A DNA stretch of 64,000 nucleotides from NCBI RefSeq assembly GCF_002837185.1, contig NZ_KZ477996.1:44643-108642 (forward strand), given 5' to 3'. This DNA comes from Pseudomonas fluorescens (lineage in GTDB: Bacteria > Pseudomonadota > Gammaproteobacteria > Pseudomonadales > Pseudomonadaceae). A program made the translations under genes and the position numbers. Each line of letters starts with the position of its first letter. Within the stretch, counting starts at the first letter, position 1. This document shows, piece by piece, positions 1-8,966 of this stretch. Under the pieces are notes generated by a model. That model saw nothing but the letters and a program-made list of their open reading frames with translations. It did not search any database and was not told the origin of the DNA.

Positions 1-13
1 GGAACGCGGACAC

Positions 14-102
14 TGTGGGAGGGGGCTTGCCCCCGATGACGGAGTGTCAGCAGCAGATGCACCGGCTGACCCACCGCCATCGGGGGCAAGCCCCCTCCCA
101 CA
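14..102. repeat. REPIN (paired inverted REP)
   Basis: Two REP arms face each other around a variable centre: TGTGGGAGGGGGCTTGC at the left and its reverse complement at the right. This is the family repeated through the window. The flanking bases and both arms recur almost unchanged about 178 bp downstream, so the two copies look like a local duplication. Confidence 0.9.
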
Positions 103-191
103 TTACACAGTGCTGCCTTTTCCACCAGCGGTCGCCGACAGCCGTGCCTCTCAACCGCCACCGCCGAATCCAGGCCTTGAAACGCGGACAC

Positions 192-277
192 TGTGGGAGG
201 GGGCTTGCCCCCGATGACGGAGTGTCAGCAGCAGCTGCATCAGCTGACACCGTCATCGGGGGCAAGCCCCTCCCACA
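192..277. repeat. REPIN, second copy
   Basis: It has the same arms and nearly the same centre as the copy at 14-102, and shares the preceding AACGCGGACAC. One C is missing from the right-hand C-run. It ends 20 bp before the stop codon of the convergent glycosyltransferase gene and may help terminate or stabilise that transcript. Confidence 0.9.
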
Positions 278-297
278 TTTTTGCAGTGCCGGCATTC

Positions 298-1815
298 TCA
301 ATGCCCTTGCGGAATAAACGCCACGCTCCCCCCCGACCGCCGCTGAAACAACCGCTCGCCATTGTCCGGCTGCGTCGTAACCACTTGATGATCAACCCCC
401 AAAAATGCCAACGGCTGGGGATCTTCCCTGGAGTACTGCGCGACGATAATCGTGTGCTGCGGATCGAACCCCTGGCCGCTGGTTTTTTCCAGCCAGGCCA
501 TGAACGCGGCGCTGTCGCCCTGGCGCGGGAAGTCTTGGTTTTCGCTGACGTAGTAGAACGGCTTGCCGCCGTTTTGCAGGTACATCGGCAGCTTGTTGTC
601 CACTTCCACCAGCACCAGTTGCCATTGGTTCCACGGTGCGCTTTTCACCGCTTGGGCTTTCACATCGTCGGCAAAGCGGGTGACGCCGCCGTTGCCGGTG
701 GTCCAGGGGTAGATCACGCCCAGCACCAACAGCATCAAGGCTGCGGCAATACCGAAGCTTTTTTGCCAGCGCGGCCAGCGGTCCGGTTGTTGGCGCAGGC
801 GTTCGCTCAGCCACCAGGCGCCGAGCAGTTGGGCAAATGGCACCAGGGGCAGTACGTAGTAGCTGCGTCGGCTGCCGCTGGCGGTGAAGAATACGAACAA
901 CAGGCCCAGGCTCCACACCAGCCAGCGCACGTTGGGCGGTGTACGGCGCCAATGACGGATGGCGAGCCACGCGCCGAGCATCCAGCACGGCGCCCACGGC
1001 AGGGTGTAGGCCGGTAGGTAGATCAGATAGGTGTAGATCGGGCCCATATGGTCGAAGGGGTCGAAAAAGCGCACCACGTTTTCGCGAAACACCAGTTGCA
1101 GGCCGCTCTCGCCGTAGGTGGGAGCGCCGTAGAGGTGGGACAGCAAGAAAGGAATCGCGTAGAAGCCGCCGGCGATCAGCAGCGCCAGCACCAGCCGCGC
1201 ATTGAGATGGCGTTTGTAGCGCTGCTGGCTGAGCAGATGCGGCAGCAGCACCAACCCTGGCAGCACGAACCCGATCAAGCCCTTGAACAGCGACGTTGCC
1301 GCCAGCAACAGGAAGAAGACGCTATAGCGCCCCAGTCGGGTATCGTCCGGCCCGCGCCAATACCACCAGACCGCCGCCAGCACGCCGCACACGGTCAGCA
1401 CATCGGCGGTGGCCACGCGGGCCCAGAACAGGAAGTAGAACGTGGTGGCGAGCATCCAGCCGGCGATCAGCCCGGTGCCTTTGCGAAACAGTTGCTCGCC
1501 GATCAGGTACACCAGCCAGATGCTCAGCCAGGCCGCGATCACCAATGACAGGCGCAGCGACCACGGGCCCAGACCTCCCATGAGGTTGGCCAGGCCGGTG
1601 ATCAGCCAGTAGGAGGGCAGGGGTTTGTCGTAATAGGGTGCGCCCTTCAGATACGGATCGAAGTAGTCACCGCTTTGCAGCATCTGCAGGGCGATGTTCG
1701 CCCAGCGCGTTTCCGGCCCCCACAGGTCGCGACTGCCCAGGCCCAGCAGCAGGAGCAAGGCCGAGACACCGAGCAATAAAGCGAGGGCGCCGCGTTCGGT
1801 TTTGCACACGCGCAT
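298..1815 (-). CDS. GT-C family (GT39/ArnT-like) membrane glycosyltransferase
   Basis: This is a 505-residue integral membrane protein with about ten or more hydrophobic segments. Near the N-terminus it has the luminal-loop signature LWGPETRWANIAL, the position where ArnT and PMT enzymes carry an acidic catalytic pair (ArnT reads WTPDETRYA). The family moves a sugar from a polyprenyl phosphate to lipid or protein on the periplasmic face. The start ATG is preceded by AGGAACACCC. It follows arnT with a 21-bp gap on the same strand, so the two are probably co-transcribed. Donor and acceptor cannot be told from sequence, and it may be a second lipid A/LPS sugar transferase. The family call is secure and the substrate is unknown. 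Confidence 0.8.
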   Translation of the reverse strand: MRVCKTERGALALLLGVSALLLLLGLGSRDLWGPETRWANIALQMLQSGDYFDPYLKGAPYYDKPLPSYWLITGLANLMGGLGPWSLRLSLVIAAWLSIWLVYLIGEQLFRKGTGLIAGWMLATTFYFLFWARVATADVLTVCGVLAAVWWYWRGPDDTRLGRYSVFFLLLAATSLFKGLIGFVLPGLVLLPHLLSQQRYKRHLNARLVLALLIAGGFYAIPFLLSHLYGAPTYGESGLQLVFRENVVRFFDPFDHMGPIYTYLIYLPAYTLPWAPCWMLGAWLAIRHWRRTPPNVRWLVWSLGLLFVFFTASGSRRSYYVLPLVPFAQLLGAWWLSERLRQQPDRWPRWQKSFGIAAALMLLVLGVIYPWTTGNGGVTRFADDVKAQAVKSAPWNQWQLVLVEVDNKLPMYLQNGGKPFYYVSENQDFPRQGDSAAFMAWLEKTSGQGFDPQHTIIVAQYSREDPQPLAFLGVDHQVVTTQPDNGERLFQRRSGGSVAFIPQGH

Positions 1816-1836
1816 GGGGTGTTCCTGTGAGGGTGA

Positions 1837-3492
1837 TCAAGGTTGTTGGGGATAAATCGTCAGTACCAGGTTGCCCTTGCGGTAGCGCTTGCCACCGGGC
1901 GGCAGTTGGCCCTCCTCAAGGTGTTCGCTGGTGCTTTTGACGCGCATCAGCACGCCGACCGAACCCTGGGTTCGTGCTTCGCTCAACCAGGACTGAACGT
2001 TGTCCAGGGTGACCTTGCGCGGTTGCGTATCCGGATAATCCAGGCCGTAGCGCAGCTCTCCCGCCGTGTTGTAGAACGCCACCTGCGGCCGGCGCAGGCG
2101 CCAGGCCAGGGCGGACGCCGAGCCCAGTTCGTTGCTCAGCAAAGCATGGGTGTGTTGCAGTTCATCCAGATGTTCAAGCACGAACTGGTCGGGCATTTCG
2201 TTATCGGCAATGATCTGCGGCATGCTCGCCGGCAGCAGCGCCACCAGCAGGCCGATACCCAGGGCCGGCGTTGCCCATAACGTCAGAGGCCGCATCGCTT
2301 GCAGCAGGTTGGCCAGGATCCAGCCGAGCAGCACGATAAAGGCCAGGGACAGGCTGAACATCTCGGCGTGGCTGTTGCTGTAGATCGGGCTGGCGATCTG
2401 CAGGTAAATCAGCGTCACCATGGCCGTCATGCCGAGGATGAAATTGAGCGCACCGTTGATGAAGATCGCACGGGTTTTGTGCTGGTTGAGCAGGTCGATC
2501 AAGGCATGGCCCATCAGCAACGCCAGGGGTAACAGGCACGGCATGATGTAGGTCGGCAGCTTGCCGCTGCTCAGGCTGAAAAAGCCCAGGGGCAGCAACA
2601 GCCACAGGGCCAGAAAGACAATGGCCGGCTCGCGTCTGTCTTTCCAGGCCCTGATCAGGGTGGCGGGCAACAGGGCAGACCAGGGCAGGCACGCCACCAC
2701 CATGATCGGCAGGAAAAACCACCATGGCCGCGCATGCTGTGCAGTGTCCGAGGCGAAGCGGCGGATGTGTTCATGCCAGAAGAAGAAACGCCAGTAATCC
2801 GGCTCGCGCCCATGGATCGCCAGCGCCCACGGCAGGCAGACCAGCACCGCGACCAGGATCGCCAACGGGCCGTAGCGCAGCAACTCGCCGACGCGGCGCT
2901 GCCAGATCATGTAAGGCATGGCGATCAGCACCGGCAGCAGCCACGCCAGAAAGCCCTTGGTCATGAAGCCCACGCCGCAGGCCAGCCCCAGTAGGGCCCA
3001 GGCCCCCAGACGCGCGCGTGGCGTGGCGCTGCCGAGCGCAAACCAGAGGGCGACCAGGCTCAGGTTGACCCAGAACGTGAATTGCGGATCGAGGTTGGAA
3101 TACCCGGCTTGCCCGGCCACCAGGCCGAAGCTCATGTAGAGCAATGCGCAGGCGCAGCTTTTACGCGGGTCGCTCCACAGACGGCGGGCAATCAGATAGG
3201 CCAGCAGCACGCTCAACGCCGAGGTCAGGACGGAGGCGATACGCACGCCGAACAGGTTTTCGCCAAACACTGCCTGGCCCAGGGCAATCAGCCAATAACC
3301 CGCGGCCGGTTTCTCGAAATAACGCACCCCCATGAAGTGCGGCGCTACCCAGTTGCCGCTCATCAGCATTTCCTGGCTGACCTGGGCGTAGCGGGTTTCA
3401 TCCGGGGTCCACAGACCGTGCAGGCCCAATGGCAGCACCAGGAAAATGACCAGGCCAAGTACCAGCACTGGCAAGGGCTTCAATCGGCTCAT
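1837..3492 (-). CDS. arnT: Lipid IVA 4-amino-4-deoxy-L-arabinosyltransferase ArnT
   Basis: The 551-residue product is the usual ArnT length. It has the N-terminal [17 protein letters not shown] motif, [15 protein letters not shown] and a C-terminal soluble domain after about twelve membrane spans. ArnT transfers L-Ara4N from undecaprenyl phosphate to lipid A phosphates on the outer face of the inner membrane, which lowers polymyxin binding. The L-Ara4N synthesis genes (arnB, C, A, D, E, F) are not next to it, so this is an orphan or second arnT copy. An Ais-like phosphatase gene lies directly upstream, echoing the ais-arn neighbourhood of enterobacteria. No clear PmrA or PhoP box was found in the 187-bp gap upstream. 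Confidence 0.88.
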   Translation of the reverse strand: MSRLKPLPVLVLGLVIFLVLPLGLHGLWTPDETRYAQVSQEMLMSGNWVAPHFMGVRYFEKPAAGYWLIALGQAVFGENLFGVRIASVLTSALSVLLAYLIARRLWSDPRKSCACALLYMSFGLVAGQAGYSNLDPQFTFWVNLSLVALWFALGSATPRARLGAWALLGLACGVGFMTKGFLAWLLPVLIAMPYMIWQRRVGELLRYGPLAILVAVLVCLPWALAIHGREPDYWRFFFWHEHIRRFASDTAQHARPWWFFLPIMVVACLPWSALLPATLIRAWKDRREPAIVFLALWLLLPLGFFSLSSGKLPTYIMPCLLPLALLMGHALIDLLNQHKTRAIFINGALNFILGMTAMVTLIYLQIASPIYSNSHAEMFSLSLAFIVLLGWILANLLQAMRPLTLWATPALGIGLLVALLPASMPQIIADNEMPDQFVLEHLDELQHTHALLSNELGSASALAWRLRRPQVAFYNTAGELRYGLDYPDTQPRKVTLDNVQSWLSEARTQGSVGVLMRVKSTSEHLEEGQLPPGGKRYRKGNLVLTIYPQQP

Positions 3493-3679
3493 GAAAAATT
3501 CGCTCCTTGACGTTCAGCCGCAGGCGCGAAGTTTGAATAATTAAAGGCGTCGAGCATTAAGAGAGTCACTGCTTCATCAGAAAGTTAGGGCGTCCTGAAC
3601 TAACAGGCGCGCTTAAAATGGCAGACGCGGGCTGTCGTTTTGCTGAACGCGCTACGCGGCAATATGTAAAAGAGTGTAT

Positions 3680-4363
3680 TTAAAGTTGCTTCAGTGCGGC
3701 TGCCCATTCCTGACGTTTCATAGTGCCCAAGGCTTTGAGTTTGCCGTCGGGCAATACCTGTACGAACAGGGCGCTGCCGTACTCGGCCGCCTGCGCGTGG
3801 GGGTAGCCGAGTGCCTCCTGGAAGTCACTCATGCAGGCGCTATGGGTGATCAGCATCAGGTTGCGATCCGCCTGTTTATGGCTGAGGATTTCTTCGCCCA
3901 TGGCATCACCGCAGATGGCGAGGGGACCGGGGGAAAGTTCAGTCTTGCCGAACATGAACAGCGACGTCTGCGCGGTGCGCGTGGTGGGGCTGCTGAGCAC
4001 GTCGGTGCGCTCCATGCCCAGGCTTTCAAAGGCGCTGCCCAGGTCGGCCGCGCGTTGTGTGCCATTGACCGTCAGGCCGTCAGCCGGCCCGTAGCAGGGG
4101 TTGCCAGAGCGATCACAACGCTCTTCATGCCGTACCAGCACGATCAGGTCGCCGTTGCGCCAACTGGCCAGTACCCCGGAAGTGACCAGGCGGTTGCCGA
4201 TGCCCAGGTCCTGCGGTGACCTTGGCCAGAATATAAAAACGTTCAACAGCAGGGCGATTACGATGATGCCCGCCACCGGCACGCGGAATTTTCTCAGGCG
4301 CTTCAACCTGGCCCTACGGGGTTTGGTCAGGGTAATGTCTGCCACGTTGTTCACCATGGGCAC
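3680..4363 (-). CDS. Ais-like histidine phosphatase (LPS core heptose phosphatase family)
   Basis: This 227-residue protein has one N-terminal membrane anchor at about residues 30-48 and a histidine-phosphatase domain. The phosphohistidine motif is LVRHEERCDRSGNPC rather than the classic RHG. That matches E. coli Ais, which reads LFRHAERCDRSTNQC, and the downstream GLTVNGTQRAADLGSAF also resembles Ais. A second conserved His lies in LMLITHSACM. Ais removes phosphate from heptose II of the LPS core in the periplasm. Its position beside arnT supports a shared role in envelope charge. It is 187 bp upstream of arnT, so it may have its own promoter or lead the operon. Ais orthology is an inference from motif similarity. 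Confidence 0.75.
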   Translation of the reverse strand: MPMVNNVADITLTKPRRARLKRLRKFRVPVAGIIVIALLLNVFIFWPRSPQDLGIGNRLVTSGVLASWRNGDLIVLVRHEERCDRSGNPCYGPADGLTVNGTQRAADLGSAFESLGMERTDVLSSPTTRTAQTSLFMFGKTELSPGPLAICGDAMGEEILSHKQADRNLMLITHSACMSDFQEALGYPHAQAAEYGSALFVQVLPDGKLKALGTMKRQEWAAALKQL

Positions 4364-4490
4364 AAGTGATTATTTGTTGTTAAAAGACCGGCGCAACTCA
4401 TACGGCAGATGTTCCTGGTGGAGCAAAAGCCTGTCACAAGGCTGCTGTCTTTGAGCTGAACATGTGGATATTAAGAAACACCGTTTGGGG

Positions 4491-4504
4491 CAACTTAAAA
4501 GTTG
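4491..4504. promoter_or_regulatory. Perfect 14-bp palindrome upstream of the ABC operon
   Basis: CAACTT-AA-AAGTTG lies about 130 bp before the ABC ATPase start. It could be an operator, but no cognate regulator is adjacent. The rest of 4364-4636 holds no recognisable gene. Confidence 0.3.
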
Positions 4505-4636
4505 TCGGTTAATGCTGCCTGGGTGGGGAATTTAAAGTGTTCCGGGTGGGCACGCGGTGAAATCAATGTGAAAAAATTGCGTGGGAACGTCCGGCAGCCG
4601 TTATTCTCGTTTGCAGTCCTTAACCCGAGCGTTCGT

Positions 4637-5305
4637 ATGTTGCAGGTAGAAGGTGTTGTAAAAAACTACGCCACCCCCCAAGGCCCGCTGACCGTTCTGG
4701 CGGGTGTCGACCTGCACCTGGCGGCGCGCAGCAGCCTGGCATTGATGGGCGAGTCGGGCAGCGGCAAAAGCACGTTACTGCACCTGGTGGCGGGGCTCGA
4801 CCGCATGGATGGCGGCAGTATTCTGATCGGTGACCAGCGCCTGGATCGCCTCAACGAAGGGCAACTGGCCCAGTGGCGGCGCACCGAAATCGGCCTGGTG
4901 TTCCAGCAGTTCAACCTGATTGGCAGTTTGCGTGTGGAGGACAACCTGGCGTTCCAGGCGCGCCTGGCCGGGCGGTTCGATGCGCAGTGGCAGGCGCAGT
5001 TGGTGGAGCGCCTGGGCCTGGGCGATTTGCTCAAGCGTTACCCGGAGCAGCTCTCCGGCGGCCAGCAACAGCGGGTGGCGGTGGGGCGTGCACTGGCGTC
5101 CCGCCCCGGCTTGCTGTTGGCCGATGAGCCCACCGGTAATCTTGACGAAACCACCAGCGATGAGGTGCTGCAACTGCTGCTCGACCTGTTGCGCGACAGT
5201 CCCACCAGCCTGTTGATGGTCACGCACAGCCCGCGCCTGGCCGCACGCCTGGATCAGCAGGTCGTGCTGCACCACGGCCGCGTCGTGCCGATGGAGCCGC
5301 GCTGA
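4637..5305 (+). CDS. ABC transporter ATP-binding protein (LolD/MacB class, AttE-like)
   Basis: The 222-residue ATPase has Walker A GESGSGKST (38-46), Q-loop FQQFNL, signature LSGGQQQR and Walker B LLLADEPTG. The ATG at 4637 is chosen because homology begins at MLQVEGVVKNY; a TTG 135 bp upstream would add a non-conserved leader. This class powers FtsX-type permeases that work on lipoproteins or periplasmic substrates rather than classical import or export. The permease gene follows after one base and then a lipocalin-like lipoprotein, the arrangement of attEFGH-type loci. The transported or released substrate is unknown. Confidence 0.85.
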   Translation: MLQVEGVVKNYATPQGPLTVLAGVDLHLAARSSLALMGESGSGKSTLLHLVAGLDRMDGGSILIGDQRLDRLNEGQLAQWRRTEIGLVFQQFNLIGSLRVEDNLAFQARLAGRFDAQWQAQLVERLGLGDLLKRYPEQLSGGQQQRVAVGRALASRPGLLLADEPTGNLDETTSDEVLQLLLDLLRDSPTSLLMVTHSPRLAARLDQQVVLHHGRVVPMEPR

Positions 5306-5306
5306 G

Positions 5307-7769
5307 ATGGCGGTGTTCTATTGGGCGCTGCGTGCGCTGTTGAGCCATTGGCGGCGCCACCCGGTGCAGTTTTTCAGTGTGCTGACCGGCCTGTGGCTGG
5401 CCACCGCGTTATTGACCGGGGTGCAGGCCCTCAACAGCCAGGCGCGGGATGGCTACGCGCGTGCCAGCCAATTGATCGGCGGCGAACCGCAAGCCAGCCT
5501 GAGTGCGCCCGACGGTGCCGGATTCGCGCAAGCCGTGTTCGCCGAACTGCGCCGTGCCGGGTGGCCGGTGTCACCGGTGGTGCAGGGGCGGGTGGTGCTC
5601 AAGGGGCATGAAGAGCAGCGTCTGCAATTGATGGGCATCGAGCCGGTGTCGTTGCCCGGCAGCGGCAGCGTGGCGGGGCAACGCTTGAGCCAGGCGCAGG
5701 TACTGGCGTTTTTCGACGCGCCGGGGCGCACCTGGATAGCCGCGCAAACCTTGCAGGCGCTCGGCCTGCATGAAGGCGAGCAACCGCTGACGGCCAATGG
5801 GCAACCCTTGCCGCCGCTGCAGGTGCAGCCTGACATGGCCCCCGGCATGCTGCTCACCGATATCGGTTTCGCCCAACCGCTGCTCGACATGCAGGGCCGG
5901 CTGTCGCGCCTGCTGCTGGACAACACCTTCGCCGCCCGTCATCCGACGCCGCCTGCCGGGCTGCAACTCAAGCAGGGTGACGACAACACCCTTTCGCGCC
6001 TGACCGAAAGCTTCCACCTGAACCTCGACGCCCTGGGCTTTCTGTCCTTTGTGGTGGGGCTGTTTATCGTGCATGCGGCCATCGGCCTGGCCCTGGAGCA
6101 GCGCCGGGGCCTGCTGCGCACCTTGCGTGCCTGCGGGGTCAGCGCACGCCTGCTGATCCTGAGCCTGGGCGTAGAGCTGGGATTCCTCGCGCTGCTGGGC
6201 GGCGTGCTCGGCGTTGCCAGCGGTTACCTGCTCGCCAGCCTGTTGCTGCCGGATGTGGCGGCCAGCCTGCGCGGCCTCTACGGTGCTGAAGTCGCAGGCC
6301 AACTGAGCTTGAGCCCCTGGTGGTGGTTGGCGGGCCTGGGCTTGAGCTTGCTGGGTGCGTTGCTCGCCGGGGCCAGCAGCCTGTGGCGCGCGGCACGCCT
6401 GCCGTTGCTGGCGCTGGCCAACGCCCAGGCCTGGCACGAAGCCCACGGGCGTTGGCTGCGACGCCAGGGCTGGGTGGCGGGTGTGGCGCTGGTCGTTGCG
6501 CTGCTGGCACTGGTCTGGGGCAACAGCCTGGCCGCCGGGTTCGTACTGATGGCGAGCTTGCTGCTGGGCGCCGCACTCGGCTTGCCGGTGCTGCTCAATG
6601 GGATGTTGAAGGGCGTGCTGGGACGCAGCCGTTCGGTGCTGGGCCAATGGTTCCTTGCCGACTGCCGCCAGCAATTGCCGGCCTTGAGCCTGGCCCTGAT
6701 GGCGCTGCTGTTGGCGCTGGCGGCGAATATCGGCGCGGGCTCCATGACCTCGGGGTTTCGCAGCACCTTCAATAACTGGCTGGAGCAGCGCCTCACCGCC
6801 GAGCTGTACCTCAATCCGCAAAATCCGGCCCAGGCACAGCACTTGCAGGCCTGGCTGGCGCAACAACCACGGGTGCGGGCGGTGCTGCCCGGCTGGCAAG
6901 TTGCGGTGCAATTGCAGGGCTGGCCGGCGGAGGTGTTCGGCGTGGTTGACGACCCCACCTATCGCCAGCACTGGCCGTTGCTGGAAGCGGCGAGCACGCC
7001 CTGGGACCGCCTGCTGCAGGACGATAGCGTGATGCTCAGCGAGCAATTGGCGCGACGCTTGAACGTGCGCCTGGGTGACACCGTTCAAGTCCCCACGCCC
7101 CAGGGCCCATGGGCACCGACAATCGTCGGTATCTATGCCGATTACGGCAACCCCAAGGGCCATCTGCTGGTCAACGCCAAGCACTTGCTGGCGCATTGGC
7201 CAACGTTGTCACCGGTGCGTTTCAACCTGCGTGTGGCAACCCAGGATGTGCCGCCGCTGGTGCGTGACGTGCAGCGTGAGTTCGACCTGGAAGACAGCCG
7301 CATCATCGATCAACAGCAACTCAAGGGCTGGTCCAGCCAGGTCTTCGAACGCACCTTCGCCGCTACCGCCGCGTTGAACAGCCTGACCCTTGGCGTAGCG
7401 GGTGTGGCGCTGTTCATCAGCCTGCTGACCCAGAGCCAGAGTCGCCTCGGCCAACTGGCGCCGTTGTGGGCACTGGGGGTCACGCGCCGCCAACTGATGC
7501 TGCTCAACCTGGGCCAGACCTGGCTGCTGGCGGTGCTCACCCTGGTGCTGGCGTTGCCCCTGGGGCTGCTGCTGGCGTGGTGCCTGGATGCGGTGATCAA
7601 CGTGCAAGCCTTTGGCTGGCGCCTGCCGTTGCACGTGTTCCCCTGGCAGCTGGCGCAACTGATGGGGCTGGCGATGCTTGCCACGCTGCTGGCGTCGGCC
7701 TGGCCATTGTGGCAGCTGTACCGCAGCCGCCCGGCGGATTTGTTGAGGACGTTTGCCCATGAAGATTAA
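5307..7769 (+). CDS. FtsX-type ABC permease, two-block (AttFG-like)
   Basis: This is an 820-residue permease. It has an N-terminal membrane segment (about 20-45), a large periplasmic region, three membrane segments at about 240-360, two more near 390-430, a segment near 455-475, a second periplasmic domain and a final group of three at about 690-800. This is two FtsX units joined in one chain, as in LolCE-like or YbbP permeases. It pairs with the preceding ATPase (one-base gap), and its last codons overlap the start of the lipoprotein gene. In attEFGH loci the permease is described as two genes, so here the halves appear to form one protein. The family is secure and the substrate unknown. Confidence 0.85.
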   Translation: MAVFYWALRALLSHWRRHPVQFFSVLTGLWLATALLTGVQALNSQARDGYARASQLIGGEPQASLSAPDGAGFAQAVFAELRRAGWPVSPVVQGRVVLKGHEEQRLQLMGIEPVSLPGSGSVAGQRLSQAQVLAFFDAPGRTWIAAQTLQALGLHEGEQPLTANGQPLPPLQVQPDMAPGMLLTDIGFAQPLLDMQGRLSRLLLDNTFAARHPTPPAGLQLKQGDDNTLSRLTESFHLNLDALGFLSFVVGLFIVHAAIGLALEQRRGLLRTLRACGVSARLLILSLGVELGFLALLGGVLGVASGYLLASLLLPDVAASLRGLYGAEVAGQLSLSPWWWLAGLGLSLLGALLAGASSLWRAARLPLLALANAQAWHEAHGRWLRRQGWVAGVALVVALLALVWGNSLAAGFVLMASLLLGAALGLPVLLNGMLKGVLGRSRSVLGQWFLADCRQQLPALSLALMALLLALAANIGAGSMTSGFRSTFNNWLEQRLTAELYLNPQNPAQAQHLQAWLAQQPRVRAVLPGWQVAVQLQGWPAEVFGVVDDPTYRQHWPLLEAASTPWDRLLQDDSVMLSEQLARRLNVRLGDTVQVPTPQGPWAPTIVGIYADYGNPKGHLLVNAKHLLAHWPTLSPVRFNLRVATQDVPPLVRDVQREFDLEDSRIIDQQQLKGWSSQVFERTFAATAALNSLTLGVAGVALFISLLTQSQSRLGQLAPLWALGVTRRQLMLLNLGQTWLLAVLTLVLALPLGLLLAWCLDAVINVQAFGWRLPLHVFPWQLAQLMGLAMLATLLASAWPLWQLYRSRPADLLRTFAHED

Positions 7770-8823
7770 GGCGTTGGCGTGGGTAGTTCTGCTGCTGCTG
7801 AGCGCATGCGATAAAGCCCCCGCACCCCAGGAAAGTTTCGCCGGCCTTGGCAGCGATGCCGCCGACTTCGTCCAGGTGGTGCCCGGCAAAGTGTTCACCT
7901 TCCCCGAGGATCACGGCCCGCATCCAGGCTTTCGCATTGAATGGTGGTACGTCACCGCCAACCTCAAGGACGCTCAGGGCAATGTCTTCGGCGTGCAGTG
8001 GACCTTGTTTCGCAATGCCGTGAAAGCCGGACCGCCACAACCGGGCTGGCGCGATTCCACGATTTGGCTCGGCCATGCCGCCGTCACCTCCGCCACCCGC
8101 CATTACGCCGCCGAGCGCTTCGCCCGGGGCGGCGTCGGCCAGGCCGGGGCGCAGGCGCTGCCGTTCAATGCCTGGATCGATGACTGGAACTTCGCCACCC
8201 GCACTGGCGCCGCCCACACTCTGGCCGACATGCAACTCAAGGCCAGTGGCGCGCAATTCGCCTATGATCTGCAACTGACCTCCAGTCGCCCACTGGTGCT
8301 GCAGGGCGACAACGGCTACAGCCGCAAATCCGACCAGGGCCAGGCGTCCTACTACTACAGCCAGCCGTTCTTCAGCGCCAACGGCAGCGTCACTGTCGAC
8401 GGTCAGACCTACCAGGTCAGCGGCAACGCCTGGCTCGACCGTGAATGGAGCAGCCAGCCCCTGGCCGCCAACCAGACCGGTTGGGACTGGTTCTCCCTGC
8501 ACCTGGACCGAGGCGAACAACTGATGCTGTTTCGCGTGCGGCAAAAGGACGGCGGCGGCTATCTCACCGGCACCTGGATCGACGCCCAGGGACGCACCGA
8601 GACCCTGCACAACGCGGATATCCAACTGGCGCCGCTGACCACCACCGAGATTGACGGACGCAGCATTCCCACGCGCTGGTCGCTGAAGATCCCCGGCAAA
8701 CACCTGGACATCACCCCCGAGGCCGTCAATTCGAAGGCGTGGATGAACCTGGGGATTCCCTATTGGGAAGGGCCGGTGAAGTTCGACGGTGGGGTGGGGT
8801 ATCTGGAGATGACCGGGTATTAG
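7759..8823 (+). CDS. AttH/CrtC-like lipocalin-domain lipoprotein
   Basis: This 354-residue lipoprotein has the signal MKIKALAWVVLLLLSAC with Cys17 as the lipidation site and Asp at +2. The body carries family hallmarks EWWYVTANL, QWTLFRNAV, WLGHAAVTSATRHYAAERFA and WLDREWSSQ, typical of the AttH/carotenoid-hydratase-like double lipocalin fold. ATG 7759 is used; a TTG six bases earlier is in frame but would spoil the signal peptide. It overlaps the permease stop by 11 bp, so translation is probably coupled. Asp at +2 would favour inner-membrane retention under the E. coli Lol rule, which is less certain in Pseudomonas. Binding of a hydrophobic ligand handled by the ABC pair is an inference. 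Confidence 0.85.
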   Translation: MKIKALAWVVLLLLSACDKAPAPQESFAGLGSDAADFVQVVPGKVFTFPEDHGPHPGFRIEWWYVTANLKDAQGNVFGVQWTLFRNAVKAGPPQPGWRDSTIWLGHAAVTSATRHYAAERFARGGVGQAGAQALPFNAWIDDWNFATRTGAAHTLADMQLKASGAQFAYDLQLTSSRPLVLQGDNGYSRKSDQGQASYYYSQPFFSANGSVTVDGQTYQVSGNAWLDREWSSQPLAANQTGWDWFSLHLDRGEQLMLFRVRQKDGGGYLTGTWIDAQGRTETLHNADIQLAPLTTTEIDGRSIPTRWSLKIPGKHLDITPEAVNSKAWMNLGIPYWEGPVKFDGGVGYLEMTGY

Positions 8824-8868
8824 GTGATTTGAAGCCCCCGTGGAGGTCGACAAAATCTCAAAAAAATC

Positions 8869-8887
8869 ACTGTACATAAAAACAGTA
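8869..8887 (+). promoter_or_regulatory. LexA-type SOS box
   Basis: ACTGTACATAAAAACAGTA fits CTG-N10-CAG with the TACTGT/ACAGTA-like shoulders of gammaproteobacterial LexA sites. It ends 79 bp before the start of the PPC-domain gene, in a typical promoter position. Confidence 0.65.
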
Positions 8888-8966
8888 TTATCCTACAGTC
8901 CATCCCAGGTGACCGGATGTCGCCGATCACCTGAACTTCTATTTTTTAACTATGGATGGATAAAAA

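Noticed and set aside
15..317. Short reading frames across the REP elements at the left edge
   Set aside because: They are made almost entirely of REP arms, which give the same GGGLPP-type peptides wherever the repeat occurs.
3493..3679. PmrA or PhoP box before arnT
   Set aside because: CTTAAT and TTTAAT are present but not at the 11-bp spacing of a PmrA site. No tandem PhoP half-sites were found.
5571..7196. A 541-codon open frame antisense to the FtsX-type permease
   Set aside because: The sequence is rich in Gln, Arg and Ala with no domain, as expected for the complement of a high-GC gene. The sense frame has clear membrane-protein structure.
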